Source: Actinostola sp. cb2023
Taxonomy: Eukaryota; Cnidaria; Anthozoa; Actiniaria; Actinostolidae
DNA: 64,000 bases
Assembly (NCBI GenBank): GCA_033675265.1
Contig: JAUJYZ010000734.1
Location: 186,001-250,000 of the forward strand
Direction of reading: 5' to 3'
Position 1 is the stretch's first letter. Every line of letters begins with the position of its first letter. Of the stretch, positions 41,961 through 53,660 are shown one piece after another. The notes beneath the pieces were generated by a model, which did no database searches, was not told the origin of the DNA, and worked only from the letters and a program-made list of their open reading frames with translations. A program made the translations under genes and the position numbers.

Positions 41961-43085
41961 ATTAAACAGCTAAATCATATCTTAATTACCCTAATAATAA
42001 ATAAGTTCATGTATCTGAATGCTAGTGAGAAGGGGGGGATCGAATGATAGTGAGTGTGACGTAACTGTTCCTGTTTTTATGAGATGTAGCTGATATACGT
42101 ATGTAATTATGTAATTATGATAAATGTGAATTGAAGTTCCTGTTTTGTCTGCTGATACATTTGTCAAGAATCTCTGCCAAAACGAAAGGCTGTTAGAGAG
42201 CGTCGATGCTGGCAGGCATGTCACAAAAGGTCAAGAGACAATTACAGGAGTGAGTGTGGATTATCGTTCACATTGAATTCAACAGCAATGTAACACATAA
42301 ATAGAGTCACTTGCCATAGCCAAATTGATGTCAAAGATCTAGTATAATTTTGTAGATAGAGATGGATTCACAGACGTTTTGTAATTCGACGATATTTTAT
42401 AAACAGAATCTGTGTCGCCTGTTTGTCATGAAGACAAGCAAAGCCAATCAAATAACCACTCCGCATTGCTGGACAAATAAATAAAATACCATCAAATATA
42501 TTTTTAAACTAGCTTACATGCGATGATTTTTAAAACATTACTATCTAACATCAACACTAATAAATTTGTTTGTGGTTCAATATTTGTTTTCTGGTTGTCA
42601 TCATATTGTCATTCCGCACCAATAGCATTTCGAGTTCAGTGAAATATGCCAATGCTGAGGAAAAACACACCCCTAAAAACAGGTCAATGCCTGACTTTCT
42701 CATGATTCTACAAGCTCATGGTGTGTCAAAATTATCTAGGATGTTTTCTTAGCTCGGGCATGCGCACTATCAAAAAACTCGTTTTTCCTCGTGCAAGTAT
42801 TACTTGTACTTGGGTTTTTTTTCATTTTGGGGCCAATTTGTTGCTAGGAGCACAAGAATTGAGAACTATTACTACAAAACGGGGCTTCATCAACAAGACA
42901 CCTTTTAAGAAAACAGACCTCATATATATTTTTCTTTTTTCATACAGTCATTATCAAAAATTCTGGCAGCTACGAAATATCAATATATCAATATATTGGG
43001 TGCATCATGGGAATGATGCACGCTGTCAAGCGTGAAATATAAATATCACAACTGCATGCCTCAGGATTGGAACTGTATGTAAACG
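41961..43085. other. Spacer, nothing recognised
   Basis: No family recognised in any frame. A weak plus frame at 42,718-43,035 has no domain features. Confidence 0.3.
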
Positions 43086-43090
43086 CACCA

Positions 43091-44000
43091 TGTACAGTGA
43101 AGATCTTCGCTCTCGGGTTATTTGGCTTAACTTTGGATTACACTATCGAAGCACTACGATTTCTAGAGTTTTACAAATCTCTGTTTGATCTGTCCGTCGG
43201 ATTTGAAGGAAATTTAGGATGAGAGGACTTTTAACTCGTAGTGTTGTTTGAAGGCCGCGTAGAACATCTCTTCACCCGTACAAGGAATTTGGAATCTGTT
43301 TTTAAAAATCCCCTAGTTTTTTTTTTTATTTTTATTTTTTTTATTATTATTTTTTTATTTTTTTTATTATTATTATTATTGATGCTTTGTTTGTACAAAA
43401 TTTACATGTATATATCTATACTACACTGAATACACACAGAATTACGAATGAACTACAAATTTACACATAATTTACATTAATTACAACGCCAGTTCCAACA
43501 TTATTTTTACTCAGATTCTAGTTCTCCCCAAGTACTCCAAAATGAAATATTAACAGCAAGCGGTGGTGACTATCATATGTCAACACTTTGTAGGAATCTA
43601 AGAAGATTCTGGTAAGTTATTGTCATACTGATTTATGCGAAATGTAGCTAATATTTAATTCCACGTGTTTTAATTGACATCTTCAGCTCACCAACATTGC
43701 TCTTCAAAGAAGGGACTGGTTCTGTGCACAATATAGAGCAGAGATAATCTTATACGCTCCAGAAATGTTTATATTTGTGGACGAAACTGGATGTGTAAGT
43801 AGCTTGTATAAGTCATTGTAACTGATTACTTTTCCTTGATGTTTCACAATTAATAACATTTAATCTGGCAAGGAAGATACATTTGTTTGTTTTATTATGT
43901 GCCAGGATAAAAGACTGCAGAAAAGATATGGCTATTCGTTTGAAGGGGCTCGAGCACTTATAAGGCGATATTTCGTTATTTTCGATATTTCGATTTTTTT
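43091..44000 (+). pseudogene. IS630/Tc1-like (DDE_3) transposase, decayed and with an intron-like gap
   Basis: The start MYSEDLRSRVIWLNFGLHYR, with SRVLQISV...SVRRI...RKFRMRG, is the helix-turn-helix end of this transposase type, with two TGA stops (about 43,187 and 43,202). After a gap the catalytic start appears: ALQRRDWFCAQYRAE and MFIFVDETGC (first Asp, about 43,780), ending at a GTAAGT donor. It continues at about 43,909 with DKRLQKRYGYSFEGARAL. The second Asp and the Glu are missing. It belongs to a different subfamily from the 13 kb element, to judge by its DETGC and RYGYS motifs. Confidence 0.65.
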
Positions 44001-44114
44001 TTTTCCGTAAATTATCAAAAATGCATACTGTAGTGCACAAGCGAAAAATTGGAATTAAGGCTGGTTGTTGCATTTCTTCATTGAATGATGCTGGAACACA
44101 ATGTGGATAAGCCA

Positions 44115-45005
44115 CAGGAAGTTACTTGAGAAAAGACAAATGCAAATCCTTGACATATGACGAGCTACGAGATAAATACCTTTGGGACAAAGAATTTACC
44201 TTCAGTTGGTTGAAGGAAGAAGGGTTGATTTGCTCTAGTCAATTGTAAGGCCATTGTGGACACGAGATGACATGGACGGCCTGTAATAATAGAAGCGATG
44301 GATGTCGTTGTAAATGGGAAGAAACACCGAGTAGAGAAGAGCGTGCGAGAAGTTGGTTTTCAAAGGCAAACTTAACTATTGAAGAGGCGATAAAGTTTAT
44401 ATAGAGGTGGACAAGAGGCTTGAAACTAAGCCAAATTAAAGAACAACTAGGTCTTGGCCCTAACACAACAGTTGACTGAGACATGTTTTGTCGTGAGATG
44501 TGTGAAGGTACACTGGCAGAGAGAAGCGAAATACTTGGAGGACCAGGGAAAATAGTTCAAATCGACGAAAGTAAAATGGATAAGAGAAAGTATCACAGAG
44601 GACATATGGTGGAGGGCCAGTGGGTGTTTGGTGGAATCGAGGAAGAGTCCAAGAAATATTTCATAGTTGTAGTAGAGAACAGAACGGAAGATACATTGTT
44701 AACATTGATAAAGAAATGGATATAGCCTGGTACTCTCAGTGTCTGATTGTTGGAAAGGGTACATAATAAACAAGGCTACGAACACAGAACAATAAATCAC
44801 TCTAAGGAATTTGTGAACGAATTATAATTCCATACGAACAAAATCGAGGGGCATTCGCGGCAAAAGAAGGCTTGTTTGCCGACCCATGGAAGAAGACACT
44901 ATGACTCGTATCTTGCTGAATTTCTATGGAAATACATGAACAGAGGAGAATACTTGTTTTGGGTGCTTTTGAGGGACATGAAGGACATGAGACTTTTAAA
45001 ACCTT
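44115..45005 (+). pseudogene. ISXO2/IS1595-like (Merlin-type) transposase, decayed
   Basis: The frames read DELRDKYLWDKEFTFSWLKE, CNNRSDGCRWKWEETPSRE, ARSWFSKANLTIEEAIKFI and TRGLKLSQIKEQLG, then the catalytic part KIVQIDESKMDKRKYHRG (first Asp-Glu, 44,556-44,610), VEGQWVFGGIEEE and VVENRTEDTLLTLIKKWI. A shifted TLSVSDCW-like stretch would hold the second Asp, then NHSKEFVNE, HTNKIEGHSRQKKACLP and YLAEFLW. This is the order of ISXO2-type DDE domains, carried in animals by Merlin transposons. There are stops at 44,402 and 44,478, and frameshifts at about 44,725 and 44,825. Confidence 0.8.
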
Positions 45006-45204
45006 AAATATTCTGTAGCGGTATTAGTTGTTAATGTGTATATATTTGAAAGTTCCGGGGTTTTTTAATACTTGAACAATATATATTGTTTTAAAAATAT
45101 GATGCTATTTAGTGACTACTTGAGTTATTTACGAGAGCATTATTGTACACTCATCTGAAGCAGAGTCACCTAGTGAGCATAATCGCGTATCCGCAATTTT
45201 TACG

Positions 45205-45475
45205 TTATATTGAAGGGGAGGTCTTCCTGACTGCGTATATCTGCGTATCCACTTCAGATATATAACTTAAAAGTCATAGGGGAGGGAAGGTATTCCTGAT
45301 TGTGTATCCGCATATTCACTTCAAATATATAGCTTAAAAGTATAAGGGGAGGTGTGGTCTAGCTGACTGCGTATCGCGTATCCGCGTATCCACTCAAAAC
45401 ATATACCTTCAAAGCTATAGGGGAGGGGAGGGGAAGTCTTCCTGACTGCATATCCGCGTATCCAACATTTTATAG
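45205..45475. repeat. Degenerate tandem repeat, about 80-95 bp, three to four units
   Basis: Each unit has the order TATAGGGGAGG, GTCTTCCTGACTGCGTAT, CCGCGTATCCACTTCA, ATATATAGCTTAAAAG, with indels and a variable number of GCGTATC steps. No coding sense. Confidence 0.75.
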
Positions 45476-45619
45476 AAATGATCTGAGAGGGTGTTCTGTA
45501 GTTGTACCATTATTGGTAAGCAATTGAAGTAATCTCTGTGAGTTTACGTCCCATAACGCAAAGCAAGTAATATACATGCAGCTTTCTCAAGATTCCACTT
45601 AATGTGTGATTTATATTAA

Positions 45620-46252
45620 TTTTATTGACAATCCTCACAATCAATCCTGTACACCACGCCTTTTTTGGAATGATAGTCTTTCTTGTCCTTTGGGCGAGGA
45701 AACAAACGATTTATCTTTGAAATGGGCCGGTACGCAACCTTGATGTCGTGTTGTCTCAAAAGTCTTCCCAGCTTCTCAGATGTTCCTTTTACATATGTAC
45801 AGGATTGAATGTGAGATCATGGTCAAACTGAAAGATCAATGTCTACTAGATTATCAGAACACAGGAGGGCTGTTTGCAACAACGCGCCAGCTTCAAAGGT
45901 AGCAGAACACGCAAACGCAACTGGTCACCAGCTGAATTTCAAAGAAACAAGAATCGTCGAGACAGAAAAGAACTACCACCACAGACTATTTCTGGAATCC
46001 TGGCATTCCATAAAAGACCCAAAGTCAAAGAATGACTATGTCAGGATTCCAGAAATATATAGAACTCTCGTAGATCGATCTAGCCACAGCGCGCTAGTAG
46101 GTTTAAAAATAGCATACGCATTACAACAAGATCGTTACACTGAAGAAGATCCGAGGAAGGATCGAAACGTTTGTAGCTTAATTAACAAATATATAAGCCA
46201 GAGACAACCAATTTTAATGTCATATACTACTACAATATTACATTACATATGA
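45620..46252. pseudogene. Penelope-like retroelement 3' end (GIY-YIG part), broken by an internal inversion
   Basis: Minus strand 45,800-45,620 encodes YVKGTSEKLGRLLRQHDIKV, AYRPISKINRLFPRPKDK and GVVYRIDC, the linker leading into the GIY-YIG endonuclease. Plus strand 45,830-46,252 encodes what normally follows it: STRLSEHRRAVCNN, VAEHANATGHQLNF, RLFLESWHSIKDP. Reading both in the normal protein order requires inverting one half at about 45,810-45,830. The catalytic GIY-YIG tyrosines are lost at the junction and no RT is present. GIY-YIG-bearing Penelope-like elements are the best fit; other RTs with this tail are possible. Confidence 0.65.
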
Positions 46253-46341
46253 TGTACTAAATGGTCTACCCTAATACTACTATACTACAATATTATTACA
46301 GATAGTATGGTCTATAACAAATAGATAATTTATAAGTGATA

Positions 46342-46865
46342 TACAGTCAACTCTCTCGTAAGCGGACACCCTCGGGAATTGAAAAGAGTGTCCGTTAGTA
46401 GAGCTGTCCGCTTACGAGAACTATTTCCGTAAGCAGACACCAAAGACAAATAGGGTGGATGTCCGCTTACGGGAGAGTTAATTATCGGGTGTTAATTATG
46501 TTTTATTCGGTAGAGAAAAATAGCAACTGAAGATATAAAGCGAAACTCTTTATTGATGTCAAATGTTAAAACTCGGAAAAAAAACAGAAATACTGTATGG
46601 CATAACTATAGCTATTGCAAATTAAAGACAAATTTCATTGCCGAAAGACAATTATTATATGGTGTGTCCGCTTACAAGAGAGCGTAAACAAAAGAAAAAT
46701 CCAATTTTCATTTTCAAAAGTGTCCGCGTCCGCTTACGAGAGAGTGTCCGCTTACGGGAATGTGTAAATACAGAGTTTGACTGGGAGGTAAAACGGGGAT
46801 TTGAAAAGGTGTCCGTAAGTAGAGCTGTCCGCTTACGAGAGTGTCCGTTAGCGGAGAGTTGACTG
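46342..46865. mobile_element. pogo/Tigger-like MITE, TA flanks
   Basis: Ends CAGTCAACTCTCTCGTAAGC and CGGAGAGTTGACTG are flanked by TA (46,340-46,341 and 46,866-46,867). Internal repeats of GTGTCCGCTTACGAGAG occur in both orientations. The CAGT.(G/A)AAC.C end and TA target are typical of pogo/Tigger-type elements. It directly abuts a minus-strand LINE fragment on the right. Confidence 0.75.
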
Positions 46866-46869
46866 TATC

Positions 46870-47930
46870 TGAATTTTGTCAATGATAGTAAGTCCTCTCC
46901 ATTTCCACATTGCAAAAATATTTTTGATTGATTTGATAGTTGAATCAAAGTTTAATTTCCTGAAGGTTGAATTGTCGTATAATATTTTAACTACCGTTTT
47001 TACTTTATCTAGTACTCCTGAAATTTCTAAAGTATTGTTCAATGTAGTACCAAGGTGGAAAAATTCAGTTTTGTCATCGTTCATTTTAAGTCCAGAGTGC
47101 GTAGCAAAGGTTGACAGAATCTTCTAAAGACTTCTAAAAGAAAGAGGGTCCCTCCAAAAAAGTGTCATATCATATTTTCATACCCACAATGTCATTGTTG
47201 TTTCGTATATAGTTTGCAAGTGTTTCTAAAACTATTGTGAATAGGTATGGGGATAAAGGATCTCCTTGACGTACACCACGGGAGATATCAAAATATGGGG
47301 TCGAGAAGCCACCATTCAGAACACAACTTGAGATATTTTTATAGAAAGTTTTAACCCAGGAGATTAAGGATGGACCAAAATTGAATGTTTCCAATTATTT
47401 ATTTAGAAAATTCCAATTTACCGAATCGAAAGCTTTCTCAAAATCAATTGTCACCAAGAGTGAATTGATTTTTTTAGTTTTCGTAAATTCAAGTACGTCA
47501 TCTATTGAGCGAATAGCATCGAAGATAGTTCTATTCCTCACAAATGCATATTGATCTTGATGAATAATGGTGGGCATAACTTTCTCTAGCCTTTTTGCTA
47601 TAGCTTTAGAACCGATTTTTACATCAACGTTGATGAGTGAAATTGGTCTCCAATTTTTTTATATACCGCCTATCTTTATCTTTTTTCTCAATCAAAGTAA
47701 TAACCGCTTGTTTCTGGGATGTAGACAGCTCACCATCTCTATAACTACAATTTAAACATTCGACTAAAAGTTTTCCAAGTATCGGCCAGAAAGTTTTATA
47801 AAATTCGAATGTAAGCCCATCATTGACAGCCGTTTTGTCATTTTTGAACGTTTGTAAAACCTTGTAACATTCCGACACAGTTAATTCACCCTCACAAAGA
47901 TTCTTCTGATTGATAGCTTTGGAATTGAAT
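46870..47930 (-). pseudogene. L1/Tx1-type reverse transcriptase fragment, decayed
   Basis: On the minus strand the order is NDKTAVNDGLTFEFYKTFWP, KQAVITLIEKKDKDRRYIK, then (after a frameshift near 47,655) NWRPISLINVDVKIGSKAIA, QDQYAFVRNRTIFDAIR, VTIDFEKAFDSVNWNFL (catalytic motif A), and after a TAA near 47,395 SRGVRQGDPLSPYLF. The FADD catalytic motif that should follow is gone. The next piece (46,848-47,084) already corresponds to the IFAMWKWRGLTIIDKIQI region. An internal deletion plus stops make it inactive. The GVRQGDPLSPYLF form and the FEKAFD form suggest the L1/Tx1 group. Confidence 0.85.
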
Positions 47931-47999
47931 TGAGGAAGACTGAAGCTGTTGTATCCTCAGTGCTGCTATTTTGATGTAACAATAGTATGATTTGTTTTT

Positions 48000-49230
48000 T
48001 TCTAGACGAAAACCTACATTCATCTGTTTGAGGAATGTACACAAAACTGGTTTGCGGTGGCGTCGATCATAGAAAACACGTTAGCAACAATGAAAACATT
48101 GAGACCCCAGCTATCGGAAGCCTTTCTCAGATCAGATAATGCTCTCTACCTAGCATCAGAAATCGGGTTGGGATAAAGGTAGCCAGATACGACTTCAGTA
48201 AGTCCCAGTCGAAAAAAGACATCTGTGATTGTCGCATCGCTACACTGAAGGGTCACATGAGACGATTTTTCAACAAAGGTCACGACATCAAAAGCGCCGT
48301 AGACATGAACACAGCTCTTTAGGTCACATGGTGGTGTAAAAGGCTGCTACGCTGCTGTAGCGATTGTACAGACCTCAGCCCAAACCAAGGCAAAACACAC
48401 CATGTCAGGTGTGCAAGCCCTTAATAACTTTTCCTTTGAGGACGGAGGAATGAGAGCATGGCGAGGATATAACATTGGACCAGGAAAGTATTTCACTGAT
48501 GCACAACTTGCACGATTTGGCACCCCACAGGGCCCGACCAACATGATCATAGAACATACGTTCACAACACCAAGTTTTGAATCTGGATTGTACTCCTTGC
48601 CAGGTGCATCAGCTCCTCCAAGACCTATTAGTGACCATCAAATTTACCATCTCAGCCAGAATCTGACCAGCCCAACGAGGAAGGGCTGGTGCACTTTGCA
48701 TGCCCTGAAAAAAATTGCAGTGTACCAATTTTTCTTCAGCCTGCAGAGGCACTTGGACGTCGGGAAACATCTACTAAAGCTGGAATGTGAGTCACCATAT
48801 GACAAAATCAAACTCAAATGGGCAGAAGCCTGTAAATCTGTAGCTGCAGAATACACCGTAAGTAAGACATCTCTACCTCTGCATCAAGCACCACATGGCA
48901 CAGGAAGGCTGGGCACTCCGAAAGTGGAACAAATCTACCCACAGAACTTCTTGCAGGGAGAAGAAACTTGCAACAAGGCCAATGCTTCTGACGTATCTTC
49001 GAAAATGAAAAGTGTGCGAGATGGCAATGGTCAAAAGCTATTTCCTAAAGCAGAGTGGTTGACCATGGACAAAAATAGCCTGTTGCTTCAGCAGGCTCTC
49101 AGCCCTCACAAAAAGCGGCTGTCTATTGTGGGAGAGAACAACGACAGCACCGCCTGCCAATGACAACGCCGATGACGACTTCATTGCAGAGGCACAAGGA
49201 ATCAAGACAAGACAGCAGATCAGGTGACAT
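48000..49230 (+). pseudogene. Second, diverged and decayed TTAA-type transposase copy
   Basis: This follows the same block order as exons 5-6 of the transposase at 28-34 kb but from a distinct subfamily: FAVASIIENTLATMK, LSEAFLRSDNA (catalytic Asp), IKVARYDFSKSQSKKDICD, CRIATLKGHMRRFFNKGHDI, then NNFSFEDGGMRAWRGYNIGP, QLARFGTPQGP, a Zn-finger remnant ending LDVGKHLLKLE, and MKSVRDGNGQKLFPKAEWL. The last 254 codons (48,402-49,163) are open, but upstream there are stops (for example 48,175 and 48,320), about 20 codons are missing after SDNA, and the C2H2 cysteines are largely lost. No inverted ends were found. Confidence 0.8.
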
Positions 49231-49288
49231 CTTGAACTGTAGATTCGGGATGGACTTTGGGACGGCGCTAACGTTCGTTGGGATCCAT

Positions 49289-49414
<126 letters not shown>

Positions 49415-49419
49415 GTTTA

Positions 49420-51590
49420 TTAACAGCATTTCCATAATAAATGGCTCTTCATCTGGAACTAGGCATTCAGAGCATGGGAAGCGTTTGGTTCAATTGTTCG
49501 GTAAGAATAAATATTTGTCATCAATTTGGGGTTGGGGGTAGGTCATTTTCTCAGAATAATTTCGTTCATTTTTTTTCTCGGCCTGGCATTACATACGGAT
49601 GTATCCTGATAATTTTCTCGATTAGAAGTATGTCCGTATCGCCACTTGAGGTCACTCAGCAAAAAAGTATTTAGACATTCAGAGTATCATTGTAGTCTTT
49701 AGATTTTTTTAAATGGATAAGGAAATCAACCATACTTTTCCATTCACATTGCATATCTTTTTACTGACAACAAATAATAACAATAATTTTTGTGACACAG
49801 GAAGAAACAAAATTGGTTGACTTTGCACTACTGCTGAACCTTAAAAACAATAATAACAATTTTGCTTCGTTCTTTGTTTGACAGAAAGGTGATTCTGCTG
49901 ATTTTACTTTCAGTTTCATTGACCAAAAGTATGATTCCCTTTTTTGTGATAAACTAATTACCAACATTATGTTTCAGCCTAAGGCTCAGACATTTTAATA
50001 TTACGTTCAATAAAGTAAGTCATTATTTCATACCTTTTGTTGTCATCTGTCAAAGACAATTTCTTGGAATTATTCGTGTTCAGGACCAAAGCATTTCCAA
50101 GTCACGGGTCAAAACGAAACGAAAGCATTAGAGCTAAAAAGAGATGACGAAATAACAAAAAAACGGCCCTTAGCTTGTTCCTGTCAAAACTGAGTTTCTA
50201 GATCTTTCTCCACTTCACAACTACGTACCTGATTGGTCAGATAGTGATTACGTAACATTCCCAGGAAAACTTGAATATACCAACAACTGGACTGTGAAGG
50301 GAAGGGTAAACTTCAATTCAGCTCTTTTTAATTTTGCAGACCCTAATATAGTATATATCTTTTCACCTTTCATCTTTTCGCCTAAATAGAATTACGTACA
50401 GTAGTATAGACGTTGGTCTGCTTTTTTGATTCACGGATACTCCGTAATGTGTATTACAGCATGCGTAGCTAGTGGCACAACAGGAGAAGGGAGGCATTCT
50501 CGTACCCAGTGCCCACTCGTCATTTGGTTGGTCGTGAGTTCTGGGAAACCCTGTTGCTCGGTCGTCAAATTTTGACGACCAAATCGTTAGAGCGCATGCT
50601 CATATTAAAGACCGCTGCGAGCGGGTACTGTGGAAGAGTCTACTAGCTACGTAGTGTTTACGTGGGTTCGAATTCAAACAAGTACACAAGTTTGTACATT
50701 TATCTTTGTGTAGCAGTTTAAAGCCCTTCGACGTTCATCATCAGTTCTTCTCTGGCTCTGTTGCGATAAAGGCTGGATGATAAATGCATGTTCTAATATA
50801 ATCTTGCATGTGAGCCTTCCTGTCTTCCGATTTGTTATTGTCAGGTTTCTCTTGAATTACAAAATACTCAAAGCGAGTACAATCGATTGTGTATAGTACG
50901 TCTTCTCCGTGGTAGGTCACTGCAGCCGTTAATATAATTTATGTATTGTTAGATCTCCCTTTACGAATTTATGTCTACACAGTGAGAGTCACCACTCTCA
51001 TTTCCATTGATTTATAATTCAAAAAAGGTATATATTTTTTGAAAATAATATTGAATGAAATTACTACAACTGTCGCTGTCATTCGTTTCGTTTTCGCTTT
51101 GCAAGTTTGAATCTTTGTTTATCTCATGGACCAATCAAATACGATCAGTCATCGTTGATTTCAACAGCCAATGAAATTCGCTAAAATTTGGGTACGAGAT
51201 TGAGAAGGGAGGAGGAGGGGAAGAGGAAAGGAGGGGGGAATGGGGAGATTATAAGAATTGTTTGAAAATCCTCCAGCCTGCTTTGCGCGTTCTAAAAGTG
51301 TAAAAACAAAATGGTGGATGGTTTGTTGAAAAATGTGCTTAAAAAGGCTAACAAATTAGTTTAAAAACAGCCCTAAACAGATAAAACACTGGAGAAAATT
51401 GCTTAGGGAATAGATGGTTATTAGCAAGCTGAGGAATAGTCTGGTGGATTGTTTTCTATCGTTGAAAGTCACTTCAAGTCCTGGCACGAACCGATTACGA
51501 CGATGAAGAACTCCATATTGAAATATTTGGATATATTTGGAATGTTATGGTATCAATAACTGCTTTTACAATTCAATAATTCAATTAAAT
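49420..51590. other. Spacer, nothing recognised
   Basis: No supported gene. The stretch includes G/A-rich tracts (51,200-51,250) and an AAAATGGTGGATGG element near 51,309. Weak frames have no domain features. Confidence 0.35.
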
Positions 51591-51591
51591 A

Positions 51592-51743
51592 CAGTCGAAC
51601 CTCCCGCTTAGGAGAGGCGGTCGCTTACGAGAGGTTCCAACTATAATGATTTCACTTGGAACTAAACTTTTGGTATTTTGAAAAACTGGTCGCTTAGGAG
51701 AGGTGGTCGCTTACGAGAGTGGTCGCAACTGGAGGTTCAACTG
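51592..51743. mobile_element. pogo/Tigger-like MITE, TA flanks
   Basis: Ends CAGTCGAACCTCC and GGAGGTTCAACTG are flanked by TA (51,590-51,591 and 51,744-51,745). Inside are GGTCGCTTACGAGAGG and GGTCGCTTAGGAGAGG repeats. It has the same general form as the element at 46,342-46,865 but a different sequence. Confidence 0.8.
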
Positions 51744-52145
51744 TAATTCAATTTCCAAATTTTATCTTTTAGATAATATTGTTGCCGACACCTTACGCCC
51801 TGCCACAGAGGAGGATTCCTCAGATATAACCAGGATGAGTGATTACACTGCTCAGTTGAGTCTGAGATACAGGACAATCATGATACGCTTGACTTATCTG
51901 ATGATTCCCAAGATTCCGCTTGAGTAACATCATATAAGTTTGGGCAGTTCCTTGTTCACATATTTGTATTGATCATCATAATCCTGTGTTTCTGTGTTTC
52001 TACTGTACTTCATTTATCTTTGACTTGCATACTTCATTCTGGTATGTATATGACACGCCAGTTGGGTGTCACGGTTTTATGCATGCGCACTAATCGTAAT
52101 GGTGAAAACGCGTACTCGTACTCATAGTCAAATCTGAAGCTCTCT

Positions 52146-52417
52146 ATTGAAGGAGGTAGTCCGCCAAATCATTCCAGGGGATCTGGCAGCATATGTATAT
52201 CCTGATCATGCCTCAGTAAGTGTCATTGTTTTTACATACAGTAATGGGGTGGGTTGTTTTCTAAAATTATAACATAATATCAATGTGCTAATGGCAGTGT
52301 TATTTTTGAAAGGTGTATCATGTCAACATTGGTGACTTGGCCACTGCGAAATGGCCAGTATCTAAGAAGGACAAGGTAGCAGCCAAGAAGAAAAAGTCAA
52401 ATAAAGTTATGCAGTAG
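52146..52417 (+). CDS. Last two exons of an unidentified gene
   Basis: An exon ending at 52,215 (LLKEVVRQIIPGDLAAYVYP, donor GTAAGTG) joins in phase 0 to 52,313-52,417 (VYHVNIGDLATAKWPVSKKD, then a Lys-rich end and TAG). Both borders are good and the frame is clean. The upstream start of the first exon is uncertain. A short Lys-rich carboxyl end suggests a nuclear protein, no more. It lies 151 bp upstream of the BEN-domain gene on the same strand. Confidence 0.45.
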
Positions 52418-52568
52418 TTCCAAAGAAGTAAAAAAAGCTGGTCACGCCACTACCATTCAAGCTAGCATAGCAATCGATAAAACAAACCCATCTTCCCCAT
52501 AGGATGGTGGCTGAAAAGCACGATTTGACCTTTGTTCTCGGTCTTTTTCGGTCAAAACGTATTACAAA

Positions 52569-53444
52569 ATGGCGGACAAAGTATTCGAGATACAAAACTG
52601 GTCAAAACTCGGGAAATTAATCGGGCTTTCGAGATTACATCAACTAGAGCCTTTACTTGATGAATCTAGGATGTTTTTCTCCAATGTTATCCAGGCAATG
52701 TCTACAAAAATTGGTAGGATAGTAAACTATCGTCTAGTAAACATTTGTGAGCTTGGCACTCTACGTAGTGTATATACTAAAATAGTTGTAAGGTAATGAT
52801 TGATAGGGTTCAAAAATGCCCAATAAATCGCTGAGAATTCACTATTTCTACTGTGGCAAGCACACAATTTATCATTGGATGCATCTGAACAGGATTCCAC
52901 TTTATAACCATTTTTTTAAAGGATGGCAATAAATAACTAAATAAATAAATACTGTCTATGTACACTCCAGGGCTTCCATATGGTAATTGGATTAGGAAAT
53001 GATTGACAACTCAAAAACAACAACAATATACTGTAATATGTACAGTAGAAGCTTCAACCGAATTTTCCTTGACTTTCTTTAATTATTTGGCCTTAAATTT
53101 TTCAAATTTGATTGTAGATAATATTTCTCCCTCTAGCAACTCCATTTATATTGAGAAATCTATTGATGATCTTTTTTCTTAAATCTAATAGCAATAGGAC
53201 ATTTGCTAAGAATTTAGTTTTTAAGTGTTTTACAAAAGAGGAAAGGGTGCAAAGGAATTGCAGTGGGAGGAATTTTAAGAATAAGTGGGAAGAAAAGCAG
53301 GCACTGAATAAAGATAAGCTAAGCCAAGTGAAGGAAATAGTGTTTGCCCGCTTTCCTGTCAGTAATGACGAGAAACTAAAAATGTGGGTGCAGCGCATTA
53401 AAGCAATAGACAAGGCGCTCTACAAAGAGTACAAAGAAACATGA
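52569..53444 (+). CDS. Two-exon BEN-domain protein, 158 aa, intact
   Basis: Exons 52,569-52,792 and 53,192-53,444 join in phase 2 (AG|GTAATG donor, TCTAATAG acceptor). The start is AAAATGGCGGAC, a strong context with a YY1-like element. The carboxyl half fits the BEN domain: LGTLRSVYTKIVV at the end of exon 1, then NRTFAKNLVFKCFTKEE, the SGRNFKNKWEEK loop, ALNKDKLSQVKEIVFARFP and the last helix MWVQRIKAIDKAL. BEN domains bind DNA and chromatin factors and occur both in host regulators and in some mobile elements. The amino half is short and unfeatured. With no broken codons it is probably expressed. A piece of its 3' end is repeated just downstream. Confidence 0.75.
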
Positions 53445-53561
53445 ATTCAAAACAAAATGTGTAATTTATATATATTTATTTATATTTTATATTTGTTATA
53501 TTTACTGATTGTAACATATTACTTTAACATTAATATTGCAGTATTGCCTTTTCAATTGCCT

Positions 53562-53660
53562 TGACAATTGACAAGGCACTCTATAGAGAATACAAAGATA
53601 CATGCATGTAATTCAATACAATATGTGTCATTTATATCTATTTATTTATATTTGTAACAT
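53562..53660 (+). repeat. Partial duplication of the BEN gene 3' end
   Basis: TTGACAAGGCACTCTATAGA and the following CATTTATATCTATTTATTTA mirror the last codons and 3' UTR of the BEN gene at 53,405-53,490 (TAGACAAGGCGCTCTACAAA, TTTATATATATTTATTTATA), 157 bp downstream in direct orientation, with scattered differences. Confidence 0.65.
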
